Source of the DNA: DATCLS01 sp035296625
GTDB taxonomy: Bacteria > Actinomycetota > Acidimicrobiia > Acidimicrobiales > VFJN01
Length of the DNA stretch: 64,000 nucleotides
NCBI GenBank assembly: GCA_035296625.1
Contig: DATHAO010000021.1
Span: forward strand, 1-64,000
Direction: 5' to 3'
The translations under genes and the position numbers were made by a program. The notes under the pieces are model-generated. The model was not told the origin of the DNA. It saw only the letters and a list, made by a program, of their open reading frames with translations, and made no database searches. Shown here one piece after another: positions 1-7,727 of this stretch; position 1 is the stretch's first letter, and the number at the start of each line of letters is the position of its first letter.

Positions 1-192
1 GTTCGCGACCGCGAGGTCGGGGTCACCGTCGCCATTGAAGTCACCCACCGCGACCGAGTTGGGCCCGTCACCGACGGCGAAGTTGGTCGGACCCGTGAAG
101 GTCACGGGCGTCAACGCCCATGCCGGCGGCGCCGGAAGCAGCGCGGCGACCACGAACGACACGACCAAGACGGCGAGACGGATCCCCCGCAT
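1..192 (-). CDS. Secreted FG-GAP/VCBS repeat protein, N-terminal part
   Basis: An open frame starts at an ATG complementary to 190-192 and runs off the left edge, giving 64 codons with no stop. It begins MRGIRLAVLVVSFVVAALLP followed by APPAWA, a clear Sec signal peptide with a cleavage site near AWA-L. The mature part reads FAVGDGPNSVAVGDFNGDGD and then PDLAVAN, which is the Ca-binding DxNxDGxxD blade motif of FG-GAP/VCBS (integrin-alpha-like beta-propeller) repeats. Such proteins are secreted or surface-attached. Function cannot be given because most of the protein lies outside the window. Confidence 0.8.
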   Translation of the reverse strand, partial: MRGIRLAVLVVSFVVAALLPAPPAWALTPVTFTGPTNFAVGDGPNSVAVGDFNGDGDPDLAVAN

Positions 193-565
193 GCGACCCC
201 CAACTGTCGAGCGTGGGGATGCTAGGCCCCGGCCAGCCGCGTGGCAACACGAATGGGTACTTCCGGCCCCGACAGTACCGGAGACGTGTCGGCCCACGTC
301 GGCGAGATCGAGATCGTGTAAATCCTGCTGTTGTTGCCCTCGTCGCGAGGGGAAATGTGGGCGAAGTCGAAATGCGCAGATGCCCGGTGCAGCGTCGTGA
401 GTTCCCTCGCCGAGCCCCGGTCGGCGAGCCAAACAACACCGCCACACCGGCCATCATCCCAGCCTGACTCGCGGCGGAGGATCAAACGTCAGGCAGCACG
501 CCGGACGGCTCGCGGCTGGGGCTGGGGCCACGCTGGCGACGACTGTGGCTGGCTTGACGTCCTCG
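193..565. other. Intergenic stretch with no recognisable gene
   Basis: The frames that are open here on both strands read as Arg/Pro-rich shadow translations with no domain signal. No tRNA and no convincing terminator was seen. It carries the promoter side of the FG-GAP gene and the 3' flank of the degraded membrane-protein gene. Confidence 0.5.
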
Positions 566-820
566 TCACTTTCCAAGGGTCTGGACGACCCAGTAGATGG
601 CGAACAGGGCGATCTCGTAGGTCTCCAAGGCGAAGGTGGTGTGTTCGCCAACGACCCGGGTCAGGACGATGACGAGCGCGCAGATCACGCCGACCGCGGC
701 GATTCCGCGTAGGTCCATAAGCAGAACGGGCCGCGGTCACGGCTGTCCAGCGTCGCCGCTACGATGGCGCCGGTCAGTAGGACGAACGAGCTGGCCGACC
801 GCGCGGATCGTGGACGACAT
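566..820 (-). pseudogene. Degraded small membrane protein
   Basis: An ATG complementary to 716-718 opens a 50-codon frame ending at TGA 566-568. It reads MDLRGIAAVGVICALVIVLT and ends EIALFAIYWVVQTLGK, giving two hydrophobic segments. Immediately upstream a different minus frame reads SFVLLTGAIVAATLDSRD, another membrane segment, and the two frames join across about 718-745. The simplest reading is a three-helix membrane protein broken by a frameshift. A genuine 50-residue membrane protein starting at 718 is possible. The family was not recognised. Confidence 0.4.
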
Positions 821-1083
821 CGGCGAGATCCGGGCGCTGAAGCAGCAGCCCGGCAAGGCCGTGTACGTCGTGGGGGCCCCGGACTGTTGACCAGCCTCCC
901 CAACGAAGGCTGCTCGACGAGCTCGGCCTCATCGTCCCGGTCGTCGTAGGAGCCGGGCAAACCCTCTTCCGTGGCCTCGTGGAGAACCAGGCCCTAGAGC
1001 GGGTGTCCGCCGCGCCGACACCCGCCGGCCGCCTCCACCTCACCCACCGAGCCGGCGCAGCCGCGGAACCCAGCCGCCGCTGA
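805..1083 (+). pseudogene. RibD C-terminal / dihydrofolate-reductase-family remnant
   Basis: One frame reads RIVDDIGEIRALKQQPGKAV and YVVGAP up to a stop at 888-890. A second frame continues LLDELGLIVPVVVGAGQTLF and RGLVENQALERVSAAP to a TGA at 1081-1083. Together they match the C-terminal half of RibD_C proteins, where a LxDELxLxxxPVVLGxGxxLF block follows the nucleotide-binding GG segment. The N-terminal half is absent and the two halves are in different frames, so the gene is dead or badly truncated. Family members reduce pteridines, pyrimidines or drugs with NADPH; no function is claimed here. Confidence 0.6.
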
Positions 1084-1085
1084 GC

Positions 1086-1122
1086 GGTTAGGGCCCACAA
1101 CGTCACGTTGTGGGCCCTAACC
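1086..1122. terminator. Perfect 17-bp inverted repeat
   Basis: Arms 1086-1102 and 1106-1122 are exact reverse complements around TCA. It sits 2 bases after the stop of the reductase remnant and 88 bases before the VOC gene. It is followed by only a short T-rich stretch, so it may act as a stem-loop terminator on either strand. Confidence 0.6.
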
Positions 1123-1210
1123 CAATACTTGTTTGCCTTGGCCAACCGACGGTCGCACCATCGGAGTGCCGGACCGGGGCCGGCGGGCAGGACCGGCGGG
1201 AGGAGACGAC

Positions 1211-1603
1211 ATGCTTGCTAAGCACCCGATCGACGTGATGCTCATGGCCACTGACCTCGACGCCGCCAAGCGCTTCTATGCCGACGGCGTCGGGCTCGCG
1301 GTCATGATCGAGAACGACGACTTCGTGACCTTCAGCTGCGGCGGTGACAGCCGGCTGGTCGTCACCCGGTCCACCACTCCGAGCGCCGAAGAGACGACGA
1401 AGGCCAGTTGGCGCGTCGCCGACGTCGCCGCCGAGGTCGCCGAGCTGCGCGCCCGCGGGGTCGACGTGGTGGAGTACGACGAGCCGTACCTCAAGACCGT
1501 GGACGGGGTCGCCGACATCGGCTTTGCCCTGTCGGCGTGGTTCGTCGACCCCGGCGGGAATAGCATCGGCCTGCTGCAGTTCAAGGACAAGGGGCTTGGT
1601 TGA
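1211..1603 (+). CDS. VOC-superfamily (glyoxalase/bleomycin resistance-like) protein
   Basis: This 130-residue protein covers one vicinal-oxygen-chelate module pair: MLATDLDAAKRFYAD-type start, a middle strand with VADVAAEVAELRARGVDV, and the terminal WFVDPGGNSIGLLQF block typical of the family. ATG 1211 is preferred over the upstream ATG at 1133 because AGGAGG lies 8 bases before it and homology begins there. VOC proteins bind a metal and act as isomerases, dioxygenases or drug-binding proteins; the substrate is unknown. Its TGA overlaps the TTG start of the next gene, so it is the first gene of a coupled operon running to about 3479. Confidence 0.85.
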   Translation: MLAKHPIDVMLMATDLDAAKRFYADGVGLAVMIENDDFVTFSCGGDSRLVVTRSTTPSAEETTKASWRVADVAAEVAELRARGVDVVEYDEPYLKTVDGVADIGFALSAWFVDPGGNSIGLLQFKDKGLG

Positions 1604-2211
1604 GCCGGGAGGACGCCGGCGCCCGGGGGACGGACCCGCTGCCCAAGGGCAGTGACGGGCCCGTCACGACCACGGTGACCCGGCGGGTGAGACCCGGCCA
1701 CGAGGCCTCGTACGAGCAGTTCCTGCAAGGGATCATCGCCGCCGCCACCCAGTGTCCCGGGCACCTCGGCGTCGAAGTGTTCCGGCCCGCGAGTGGGCCG
1801 GGGGGCGAGTACCGGATCGTCTACCGGTTCGACACTGGCGAGCACCTGCGGGCATGGCTCGACTCCGACGAGCACGCCGCCTGGCTCCAGCGCGCCGAGC
1901 CCCACGTGATCGGCCCCATGCGAACGCAGTTCGTGACCGGGCTCGAGTCCTGGTTCACACTCCCGGGCCAACCGGCGACCCCGCCGCCGCCTCCGTACAA
2001 GATGGCCATCGTCACTTGGGCCACCATCTTCCCGCTTATCACCCTCGTGGTCATCGTCATCGGTCCCGTAATCGAGGGGCTGGCCCTCGTCCCCAGGCTG
2101 GCCATCACTACCGCATTGACCGTCCCGATCATGACCTGGATCGTCATGCCGCGGGTCACCCGGCTCCTGCGCGGCTGGCTCTACCCCCACCGACAGGAGC
2201 AGAGGCCATGA
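1600..2211 (+). CDS. Antibiotic-biosynthesis-monooxygenase (ABM) domain membrane protein
   Basis: The 203-residue product starts at a TTG overlapping the VOC stop. Residues about 20-110 form an ABM fold: VTRRVRPGHEASYEQFLQGI, then GHLGVEVFRP and YRIVYRFDTGEHLRAWLDSD. A Pro-rich linker follows, then two hydrophobic segments (about 128-148 and 155-172) ending in a basic tail. This ABM-plus-two-helix layout is common in actinobacterial proteins of unknown role. ABM domains are small heme- or quinone-handling monooxygenases, but catalysis is not shown here. The next gene overlaps by ATGA, implying translational coupling. Confidence 0.85.
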   Translation: MSREDAGARGTDPLPKGSDGPVTTTVTRRVRPGHEASYEQFLQGIIAAATQCPGHLGVEVFRPASGPGGEYRIVYRFDTGEHLRAWLDSDEHAAWLQRAEPHVIGPMRTQFVTGLESWFTLPGQPATPPPPPYKMAIVTWATIFPLITLVVIVIGPVIEGLALVPRLAITTALTVPIMTWIVMPRVTRLLRGWLYPHRQEQRP

Positions 2212-2858
2212 CGGCAGTGGGAAGCGCCCCGCCCAACCTGAGCGGCATCACCAAGGCCCGGCTGGAGGCGTTCTCGGACGGCGTGCTGGCCATCGTCATC
2301 ACCCTGCTGGCGATCGAGCTGAGGCCGCCCGAAGTCCACGAGGATGAGACGCTGACCCATGCCCTGTGGCGGCAGTGGCCGAGCTACCTCGCCTACGTCC
2401 TGGCCTTCGCCCAGATCGGGGTGATCTGGCTGAACCATCACCGGCTGTTCCAGCAGGTGCGGGTGGTCGACGGGAAGCTCCTCCTGCTCAATCTCAATCT
2501 GCTCATGTGGATCACGCTGATCCCGTTCCCCACGGCGCTCGTCGCCGAGCATCTGCGAGATGGTGGCGAAGCCACCGAGACCGCGGTGGCAGTGTTCAGC
2601 GCGGTGCTGTTGCTTACCTCGGTCGCCTTCGTCGCGTTGTACGCCTGGATCACCCATGACGACCGGTTGGTCGGCTCGCTGCCTCCCCGCCAAGCGGTGG
2701 TCGCGGCCCGCGTCCGCTTCGGGCTGGGGCTCGCCACCTACGGGCTGGCCGTGGGTCTCGCCTTCGTCGTGCCCTACGCCGCGCTCGCGATCCACGGGGT
2801 GAGTGCCGCCTACTACGCCTTCGACCAGGCCACGTTGGAAGGATCAGAGGCCATATGA
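2208..2858 (+). CDS. TMEM175-family (DUF1211) membrane protein
   Basis: The 216-residue protein has the family hallmark RLEAFSDGVLAIVITLLAIE near the N-terminus; the FSD motif lines the potassium pore in characterised TMEM175 channels. Further hydrophobic segments follow (YLAYVLAFAQIGVIWLNHH, LLLLNLNLLMWITLIPFPTA, AVFSAVLLLTSVAFVALYA and two near the end), giving the usual six helices. Length matches bacterial members, which work as tetramers in the cytoplasmic membrane. The start overlaps the upstream stop by ATGA, and the next start overlaps its stop in the same way. Potassium conduction is inferred from the family. Confidence 0.9.
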   Translation: MTAVGSAPPNLSGITKARLEAFSDGVLAIVITLLAIELRPPEVHEDETLTHALWRQWPSYLAYVLAFAQIGVIWLNHHRLFQQVRVVDGKLLLLNLNLLMWITLIPFPTALVAEHLRDGGEATETAVAVFSAVLLLTSVAFVALYAWITHDDRLVGSLPPRQAVVAARVRFGLGLATYGLAVGLAFVVPYAALAIHGVSAAYYAFDQATLEGSEAI

Positions 2859-3479
2859 CGGCGCCGACCGTGCTGCAACGCGGGCAGGAGAGCGCAGGCG
2901 CGCCGCCATCGCCGCCGGCCACGCCGACCATCCGGCGTTCCGGCATCTGTACCCCGACCCCCGCCGACGAGCCAAGGTGCTCCCGATCTTCTTCGAGGCC
3001 ACGGTGCGGGACGCCATCCCGTTCGGCTCGGTTCTCGCCGTCACCGACGGGGAGCGGGTCGACGCGACCGGGGTCTGGCTGCCCCCGGGCGGTTCCCGTG
3101 GACCGCGAAGCGCAAGCTGTGAGAGACACCCGCGTTCGTTCGGATCATGGCCACCGCCCCGATGGCGTTTCCGACGTTCATGCGCTACGGCGCCAACATG
3201 GAGGCCGCTCACCGCGACGAGCCGCATTGGTATCTCGTCGTGCTCTCCGTGCGCCCGGAGCGCCAACGGCAGGGGCTCGGCTCGCGCCTGGTCGAGCCGA
3301 TCCTCGACCGCGCCGACTGCGACGGCGTGGCGTGCCGGCTCGAGACGCCCGATCCCGCCAACGTGGGCTACTACCGGCGGTTCGGGTTCGAGGTGACCGA
3401 TGCTGCCTTCGCGGCCCTTCCCGGCGGCCCGCCGCTGACGACCATGCATCGACCGCCCGCGTCCGTCCGGCAGGCCTGA
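2855..3479 (+). pseudogene. Broken GNAT-family N-acetyltransferase
   Basis: The ATG at 2855 overlaps the previous stop, but acetyltransferase homology is spread over three frames. HADHPAFRHLYPDPRRRAKV to DATGVWLPPGG lies in the frame of 2857. The frame then shifts near 3092, FPWTAKRKL meets a TGA at 3119-3121, and ETPAFVRIMATAPMAFPTFM continues after the stop in that same frame. From there to 3479 the acetyl-CoA signature is intact: LVVLSVRPERQRQGLGSRLV and RLETPDPANVGYYRRFGFEV. The stop corresponds to a CGA-to-TGA change. A functional full-length enzyme needs at least two frameshifts and one nonsense codon repaired. An ATG at 3147 could still give a 110-residue C-terminal fragment. Confidence 0.75.
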
Positions 3480-3482
3480 CGG

Positions 3483-4406
3483 TCAGGACCCGTCGCCGCG
3501 GTCCGGGAGCCAACCGCGGTCCTGGGCGAGCCGGTCGGCCACCTCGATGAGCCGCCGGACGGCCGGTGTGGTCCGCTCGGTCGGCCACACGAGATCGATG
3601 GCCAGGGCGGGCGCCGGCGGCACGAGCGGCCTCAGCGTCAGCCCCCGGGGGAGCTGGTGGCGGAGCGAGGCGACGACCAGGCCGACGCCGCGACCGCGGG
3701 CGATGTCGCCCCAGACGGTCGAGCCCGCGGCCTGCTCGTCGAGCCGCGGCTCGAACCCGGCATTGCGGCAGGCGGCCACGACCGCGTCGTAGTAGCCCGG
3801 CGACATGGTCTGGGGCCAGAGCTCGATCATCTGGTCCGCCAGCGCCGCCAGCGGCACCTGCTCCTCCGCCGCCAGCGGATGGTCCTCGGGCACGGCCGCG
3901 ACGAACGGCTCCAGCCGGACCGGATGCTGATCGATCGCCGCCCGGTGGCCGACGTGGGGCCCCAGCGCCAGATCGATGCGCTCGTCGGAGAGCAGCCCCG
4001 CGACGTCCTCGGCGAACACCTCCCGCGGCCTCACCCTCAGCCCGGGATGCTCCGCCGCCAGCGCATCGACCAACGCCGGCAGCGTCTCGTAGACGGTGGC
4101 CAGCGTGTAGCCCAGCCTCAGCGATCCCACCTCACCGCGCGCCGCGGCCTGCGCCCGCAGCCCCACCCGGTCAGCGGCGTTGAGCGCTCGCCGCGCCTCC
4201 TGGACGAACACCTCGCCCGCGGCGGTCAGCTCGACGCCCCGGCTGGTGCGCTCGAAGAGCTGCACCCCTAGCGCCCCCTCGACCGCCTTGACCTGCTGCG
4301 ACACCGCCTGCTGGGCCACGTGCAGGTTGGCAGCGGCGCGCGTGAACCCGCCCTCCCTCGCCACCTCCACCACGTAACGCATCTGCCGGAGGTCGGGCGT
4401 CGCCAC
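3483..4406 (-). CDS. LysR-family transcriptional regulator
   Basis: The N-terminal winged helix-turn-helix is clear: DLRQMRYVVEVAREGGFTRA, ANLHVAQQAVSQQVKAVEGA and LFERTSRGVELTAAGEVF. A long linker helix and a periplasmic-binding-like effector domain follow (LRLGYTLATVYETLPALVDA, then RIDLALGPHV). About 307 residues from the GTG at 4406 is typical. That start has GGGAGGG 12 bases upstream; ATGs at 4436 and 4445 would add up to 13 residues. It is divergent from the F420-reductase-like remnant at 4516 with about 110 bp between them, the usual arrangement of a LysR regulator and its target. Confidence 0.93.
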   Translation of the reverse strand: MATPDLRQMRYVVEVAREGGFTRAAANLHVAQQAVSQQVKAVEGALGVQLFERTSRGVELTAAGEVFVQEARRALNAADRVGLRAQAAARGEVGSLRLGYTLATVYETLPALVDALAAEHPGLRVRPREVFAEDVAGLLSDERIDLALGPHVGHRAAIDQHPVRLEPFVAAVPEDHPLAAEEQVPLAALADQMIELWPQTMSPGYYDAVVAACRNAGFEPRLDEQAAGSTVWGDIARGRGVGLVVASLRHQLPRGLTLRPLVPPAPALAIDLVWPTERTTPAVRRLIEVADRLAQDRGWLPDRGDGS

Positions 4407-4515
4407 TCCGACCAGTATCCCTCCCGGGCGACCCATCCGGGCCACAAGGCGAGGTTGTGACCAGCCGGCCCAATCGGTGTTGGACGCCGGCTCCGGCCAG
4501 GCTTACACCGATCCC

Positions 4516-4860
4516 GTGCGCATCGCGATCCTGGGAGCAGGCCGCATCGGAGGCGATGCCGCACGGTGTCCCGGGCCAGTCACGACGTCCTGATCTGCCT
4601 CTCCCGGCCCCCCGGGCAGCTCGCCGCCCGCGCCGCCGAGCCCGGTGACCATGTCAGCGCCGCCAGCACCGCGTACGCCGTCGCCAGCGCTGACGTGGTG
4701 ATGCTGGCGGTGCCCTGGGATGCCATCGACCAGGCGCTGGCAGAAGCCGGCGCGCTGGCGGGCAAGGTCGTGCTCGACGCGACCAACCCTTACGGCGCCG
4801 GTCCGAAGCCGGCCGAGGGCCGGACGGTGGCCGAGTTCAACTCGGGGCGCATGCCAACCC
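4516..4860 (+). pseudogene. NADPH:F420 oxidoreductase-like remnant (NAD(P)-binding, COG2085 type)
   Basis: From GTG 4516 the frame reads VRIAILGAGRIGGDAAR, a GxGxxG Rossmann motif. Within about 15 bases the homology moves to another frame: SRASHDVLICLSRPPGQLAA, then ADVVMLAVPWDAIDQALAEA and GKVVLDATNPYGAGPKPAEG. The match ends at EFNSGRMPT, where family members continue for another 80 or more residues; here the sequence turns into unrelated bases. The gene therefore has one frameshift and a lost C-terminus. Intact relatives transfer hydride between NADPH and F420 or act as related dinucleotide-dependent reductases. Confidence 0.7.
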
Positions 4861-4949
4861 CTCGAGCGGGTGGCCCCACGCGTGTTGGCGTCGGAGTAGG
4901 CGGTGCGCTCGTAGGCCTGAGGAGCGGGAACTTTGCGAGACAGAGTGTC

Positions 4950-4977
4950 TTGACATCGACGAGTTGAACGGTATGGT
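4950..4977 (+). promoter_or_regulatory. Sigma-70-like promoter for the ABC exporter operon
   Basis: A perfect -35 TTGACA (4950-4955), a 16-base spacer and -10 TATGGT (4972-4977) lie 27 bases before the ATPase start. Predicted transcription starts near 4984. It lies in the junction after the truncated F420-reductase-like gene. The TetR gene at the operon's far end is a candidate repressor; no operator was proven. Confidence 0.6.
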
Positions 4978-5004
4978 AGGAGACACTATGTATCGAAAGT
5001 ACCG

Positions 5005-5916
5005 ATGCCCACCAGGATCATGGAGCCGACGGTGATCGAGGTGCGCGGCCTCACCAAGACCTTCGGCGCCCACACCGCGGTCGACGACGTCTCGTTCACT
5101 GCACCAACCGGCCGCGTGACCGGGTTCCTCGGACCCAACGGCGCCGGCAAGACTACGACGCTGCGCTGCCTGCTCGGCCTCGCCGCACCGACCGCCGGCA
5201 GCGCGCTGATCAACGGCAAGCCGTACGACCAGCTCGACCAACCTCGGCGCCAGGTCGGCGCTCTGCTCGAGTCGACCGGCTTCCATCCCGGCCGGTCGGG
5301 ACGTAACCACCTGCGAGTCATCGCCCGTGCCGCCGGCATCGACGCGAGCCGCATCGAGCCGCTGCTCGACCTCGTCGGACTCCGCGGTGCGGCAAATCGC
5401 CGTGTCGGCGGCTACTCGCTCGGCATGCGCCAACGCCTCGGCCTGGCCACCGCGCTCCTCGGCGACCCCGGCGTACTCGTGCTCGACGAGCCGGCCAATG
5501 GCCTCGACCCGGCCGGCGTCAGCTGGATCCGCCAGCTCCTTCGGCATTGGGCCGAGGAGGGCCGGACGGTGCTCGTCTCCAGCCACTACCTCGCCGAGAT
5601 CGCCCAGGTCGTCGACCAGGTCGTCATCATCCGCGACGGCGGCATCGTCGCCGACACCGACATCGCCGAGCTCACCACCAGCCGCGTCACCGTCCGCGTC
5701 GACCGCGTCGAGCCGATGCTCGCCGCGCTGCGAGCCGACGGCATCACCCACGACCTTCTGGCGGACGGCTCCGTGGCCATCGCCGGCCGCGACGCGGCCG
5801 ACATCGGCGCCATCGCCGCCGGCGCCGGCGTCACCGTCACCGAACTGCGAGGACTGAGCGCCGGCGAGTCCCTCGAGGCCATGTTCCTCACCGTCACGGC
5901 AGGAGAGCAGCGATGA
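5005..5916 (+). CDS. ABC transporter ATP-binding protein (exporter type)
   Basis: This 303-residue nucleotide-binding subunit has Walker A GPNGAGKT (residues 43-50), signature SLGMRQ (138-143), Walker B VLVLDE (157-162) and a switch His in VLVSSHYL. A C-terminal extension with VTVRVDRVEPMLAAL is typical of the bacitracin/BcrA-like drug-export or self-resistance group. Start choice: ATG 5005 or ATG 5020 (MEPTVIEVRGLTK) are both possible. It partners the membrane protein at 5913, whose ATG overlaps this stop. The ATPase at 11859-12776 has the same layout. Confidence 0.93.
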   Translation: MPTRIMEPTVIEVRGLTKTFGAHTAVDDVSFTAPTGRVTGFLGPNGAGKTTTLRCLLGLAAPTAGSALINGKPYDQLDQPRRQVGALLESTGFHPGRSGRNHLRVIARAAGIDASRIEPLLDLVGLRGAANRRVGGYSLGMRQRLGLATALLGDPGVLVLDEPANGLDPAGVSWIRQLLRHWAEEGRTVLVSSHYLAEIAQVVDQVVIIRDGGIVADTDIAELTTSRVTVRVDRVEPMLAALRADGITHDLLADGSVAIAGRDAADIGAIAAGAGVTVTELRGLSAGESLEAMFLTVTAGEQR

Positions 5917-6656
5917 ACGACTTGCTCGCGGCCGAGTGGCTCAAACTGAGGACAACCCGACTGCTCATCGGCACCATCCCCCTCGCCCTCGTACTCTCCG
6001 CCGCCGCGGTCGCAGGCGAGATCGTCACCGGCCACGGCGGCACCGGGGCCGGCGGCCTCGAGACGAGCGAGGGGATCCGCCGGTTGTTCGCGGTCAGCGG
6101 CAGTGGCGCCATCGTCGTGCTCGTCGTCGGCATCATCATCTCCGCCGGGGAGTACCGCCACGGCACCGCCGCCGACACGTTCCTCACCACACCCCGCCGC
6201 CACCGCGTCGTGACCGCCAAGCTCGCGGTCAGCGCGCTCATCGGGCTGACCGCCGGCCTCCTCATCGCCGCGGTCTCACTCGGCGTCGCCGTTTGCCTCT
6301 ATCCCGTCAAGGAAGCGACCTTCCCCCTCGGCGACCGAGACGTGTGGCTCACCCTGGCCGGCGTGCCCGTGTACACGAGCCTGTTCGCCGTCCTCGGCGT
6401 GGGGGTCGGCTCGCTGGCCCGGAACCAGACCCTGGCCGTTGGCAGCGCGCTCGCGTGGTTCGCCGTCGTCGAGCACACCCTGGTGAACCTGGCGTCCGAC
6501 ATCGGCAAGTGGCTCCCCGCCGCCGCCGGCCAAGCGATTGTCCGCACCCCCATCTATGGCCTGCTCTCCCCGCTGGCCGGCGTCGCCCTCCTCACGGCCT
6601 ACGCGATCGCCATCTCGACCGTCGGGGTTCGCACCGCGACCAGGAGGGACGCATGA
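5913..6656 (+). CDS. ABC-2 type permease subunit
   Basis: The 247-residue membrane protein begins MNDLLAAEWLKLRTTRLLIG, the usual cytoplasmic amphipathic start of ABC-2 permeases. About six hydrophobic segments follow (TIPLALVLSAAAVAGEIV, GSGAIVVLVVGIIISAGEY, VSALIGLTAGLLIAAVSLGV and others). The EYRHGTAADTFLTTPRRHRV loop is characteristic of this family. It overlaps the ATPase stop by ATGA and is followed by another ATGA overlap, so the operon is tightly coupled. With the ATPase it should export a hydrophobic compound or peptide; the substrate is unknown. Confidence 0.9.
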   Translation: MNDLLAAEWLKLRTTRLLIGTIPLALVLSAAAVAGEIVTGHGGTGAGGLETSEGIRRLFAVSGSGAIVVLVVGIIISAGEYRHGTAADTFLTTPRRHRVVTAKLAVSALIGLTAGLLIAAVSLGVAVCLYPVKEATFPLGDRDVWLTLAGVPVYTSLFAVLGVGVGSLARNQTLAVGSALAWFAVVEHTLVNLASDIGKWLPAAAGQAIVRTPIYGLLSPLAGVALLTAYAIAISTVGVRTATRRDA

Positions 6657-6850
6657 ACGATGACCGCACACCGGGAGACCGCCACATGGAACCTCCGCCC
6701 GACCCCGACACCGAGGACACGACCCCCTACGACCCGCCGACAACGCAATCGACGCTCGTCACCCGCGTGGTCATCGCAATCTTCGTGATCCTCTTCGCGC
6801 TGGTCGTCGTGCTGCACCTCACCGGCGTGGTCGGACCCGGCGCCCACTGA
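6653..6850 (+). CDS. Small single-pass membrane protein
   Basis: This 65-residue product starts at an ATG overlapping the permease stop. An acidic/Pro-rich N-terminal half (RHMEPPPDPDTEDTTPYDPP) precedes one transmembrane segment, VVIAIFVILFALVVVLHLTG, and a short tail. No family was recognised. Its place inside the exporter operon suggests an accessory subunit, which is inference from position only. Confidence 0.7.
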   Translation: MNDDRTPGDRHMEPPPDPDTEDTTPYDPPTTQSTLVTRVVIAIFVILFALVVVLHLTGVVGPGAH

Positions 6851-6852
6851 AC

Positions 6853-7092
6853 ATGCGCCACGCCCCGAACGATCCGGCTCGCGCGCGCCGCGTCGTGCGT
6901 CTCGACCTGGCGGTGTTGGTGCTTCTCGCCGCCCACGCCGTGGTCGCCGGTCTGCTGTGGCTGCGACCCTCATGGACCGCCGCGTCGATCGCGGTCGTCG
7001 CAGCCGTTGTCGCGGTACACGTCATCTGGCTTCGACGAACAGGCCGTAGGTTGCTGACTGAGACGCCGCCGGGGACTCGTAGGGACCACTGA
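6853..7092 (+). CDS. Small two-helix membrane protein
   Basis: The 79-residue protein has two hydrophobic segments (LAVLVLLAAHAVVAGLLWL and IAVVAAVVAVHVIWL) flanked by Arg-rich ends. It starts two bases after the previous stop and ends 9 bases before the TetR gene, so it belongs to the same transcript. No family was recognised. Confidence 0.65.
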   Translation: MRHAPNDPARARRVVRLDLAVLVLLAAHAVVAGLLWLRPSWTAASIAVVAAVVAVHVIWLRRTGRRLLTETPPGTRRDH

Positions 7093-7101
7093 CGAGGACA
7101 C

Positions 7102-7689
7102 ATGCCACGGATCTGGGCTGACACCATCGACACCCACCGGCAGCAGGTCCATGACGCCATCCTCGACGCCACAGCCGAGCTGATCGCCGAGCACGGACCG
7201 CTCTCCGTCGCCATGTCCGCCATCGCGGAGCAAGCCGGGATCGGTCGAGCCACCCTCTACAAGTACTTCCCCGACGTCGGGTCGATCCTCGTCGCCTGGC
7301 ACACCCGAGACTTCGAACACCACTTGGCGCGCCTCCGAGCTCTTGGCGACGACCACACCGCCACGCTGCGCGACGTCGCCGACCTCATCCTCGAGATCCG
7401 CGCCCACCACAGGCACGGCCGAGCCGACGTCGTCGGCGCCCTCGCCCACACCGTCGTAGGCGTCGAGCAGGTGATGAACGACACCGCCTGGGGCCAAGTC
7501 GTCGAAGCGCTCACCCAGCTCATGACCGGCCTCGCGCAACGGAAGTCGGTTCGCAGCGACCACGATCCCCAACTCCTCGCGCGCTGGCTTCTCCACACCG
7601 TTCACGCCCCCACCGAACTCGACGACCACGCAGTGGCCAACCTCATCGTCGACTCACTCACCCCACCCCACCCACGCGGGCGGCGCTGA
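7102..7689 (+). CDS. TetR-family transcriptional regulator
   Basis: The 195-residue protein has the TetR DNA-binding domain at residues about 12-60: VHDAILDATAELIAEHGPLS, then MSAIAEQAGIGRATLYKYFP. The remainder is an all-alpha ligand-binding domain. As the last gene of the ABC exporter operon it is the likely repressor of that operon, responding to the exported compound. That link is inferred from position. Confidence 0.92.
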   Translation: MPRIWADTIDTHRQQVHDAILDATAELIAEHGPLSVAMSAIAEQAGIGRATLYKYFPDVGSILVAWHTRDFEHHLARLRALGDDHTATLRDVADLILEIRAHHRHGRADVVGALAHTVVGVEQVMNDTAWGQVVEALTQLMTGLAQRKSVRSDHDPQLLARWLLHTVHAPTELDDHAVANLIVDSLTPPHPRGRR

Positions 7690-7727
7690 GAAGCCGGCAC
7701 CGATCAGCTCGCGCAGGAACGGCTGCA

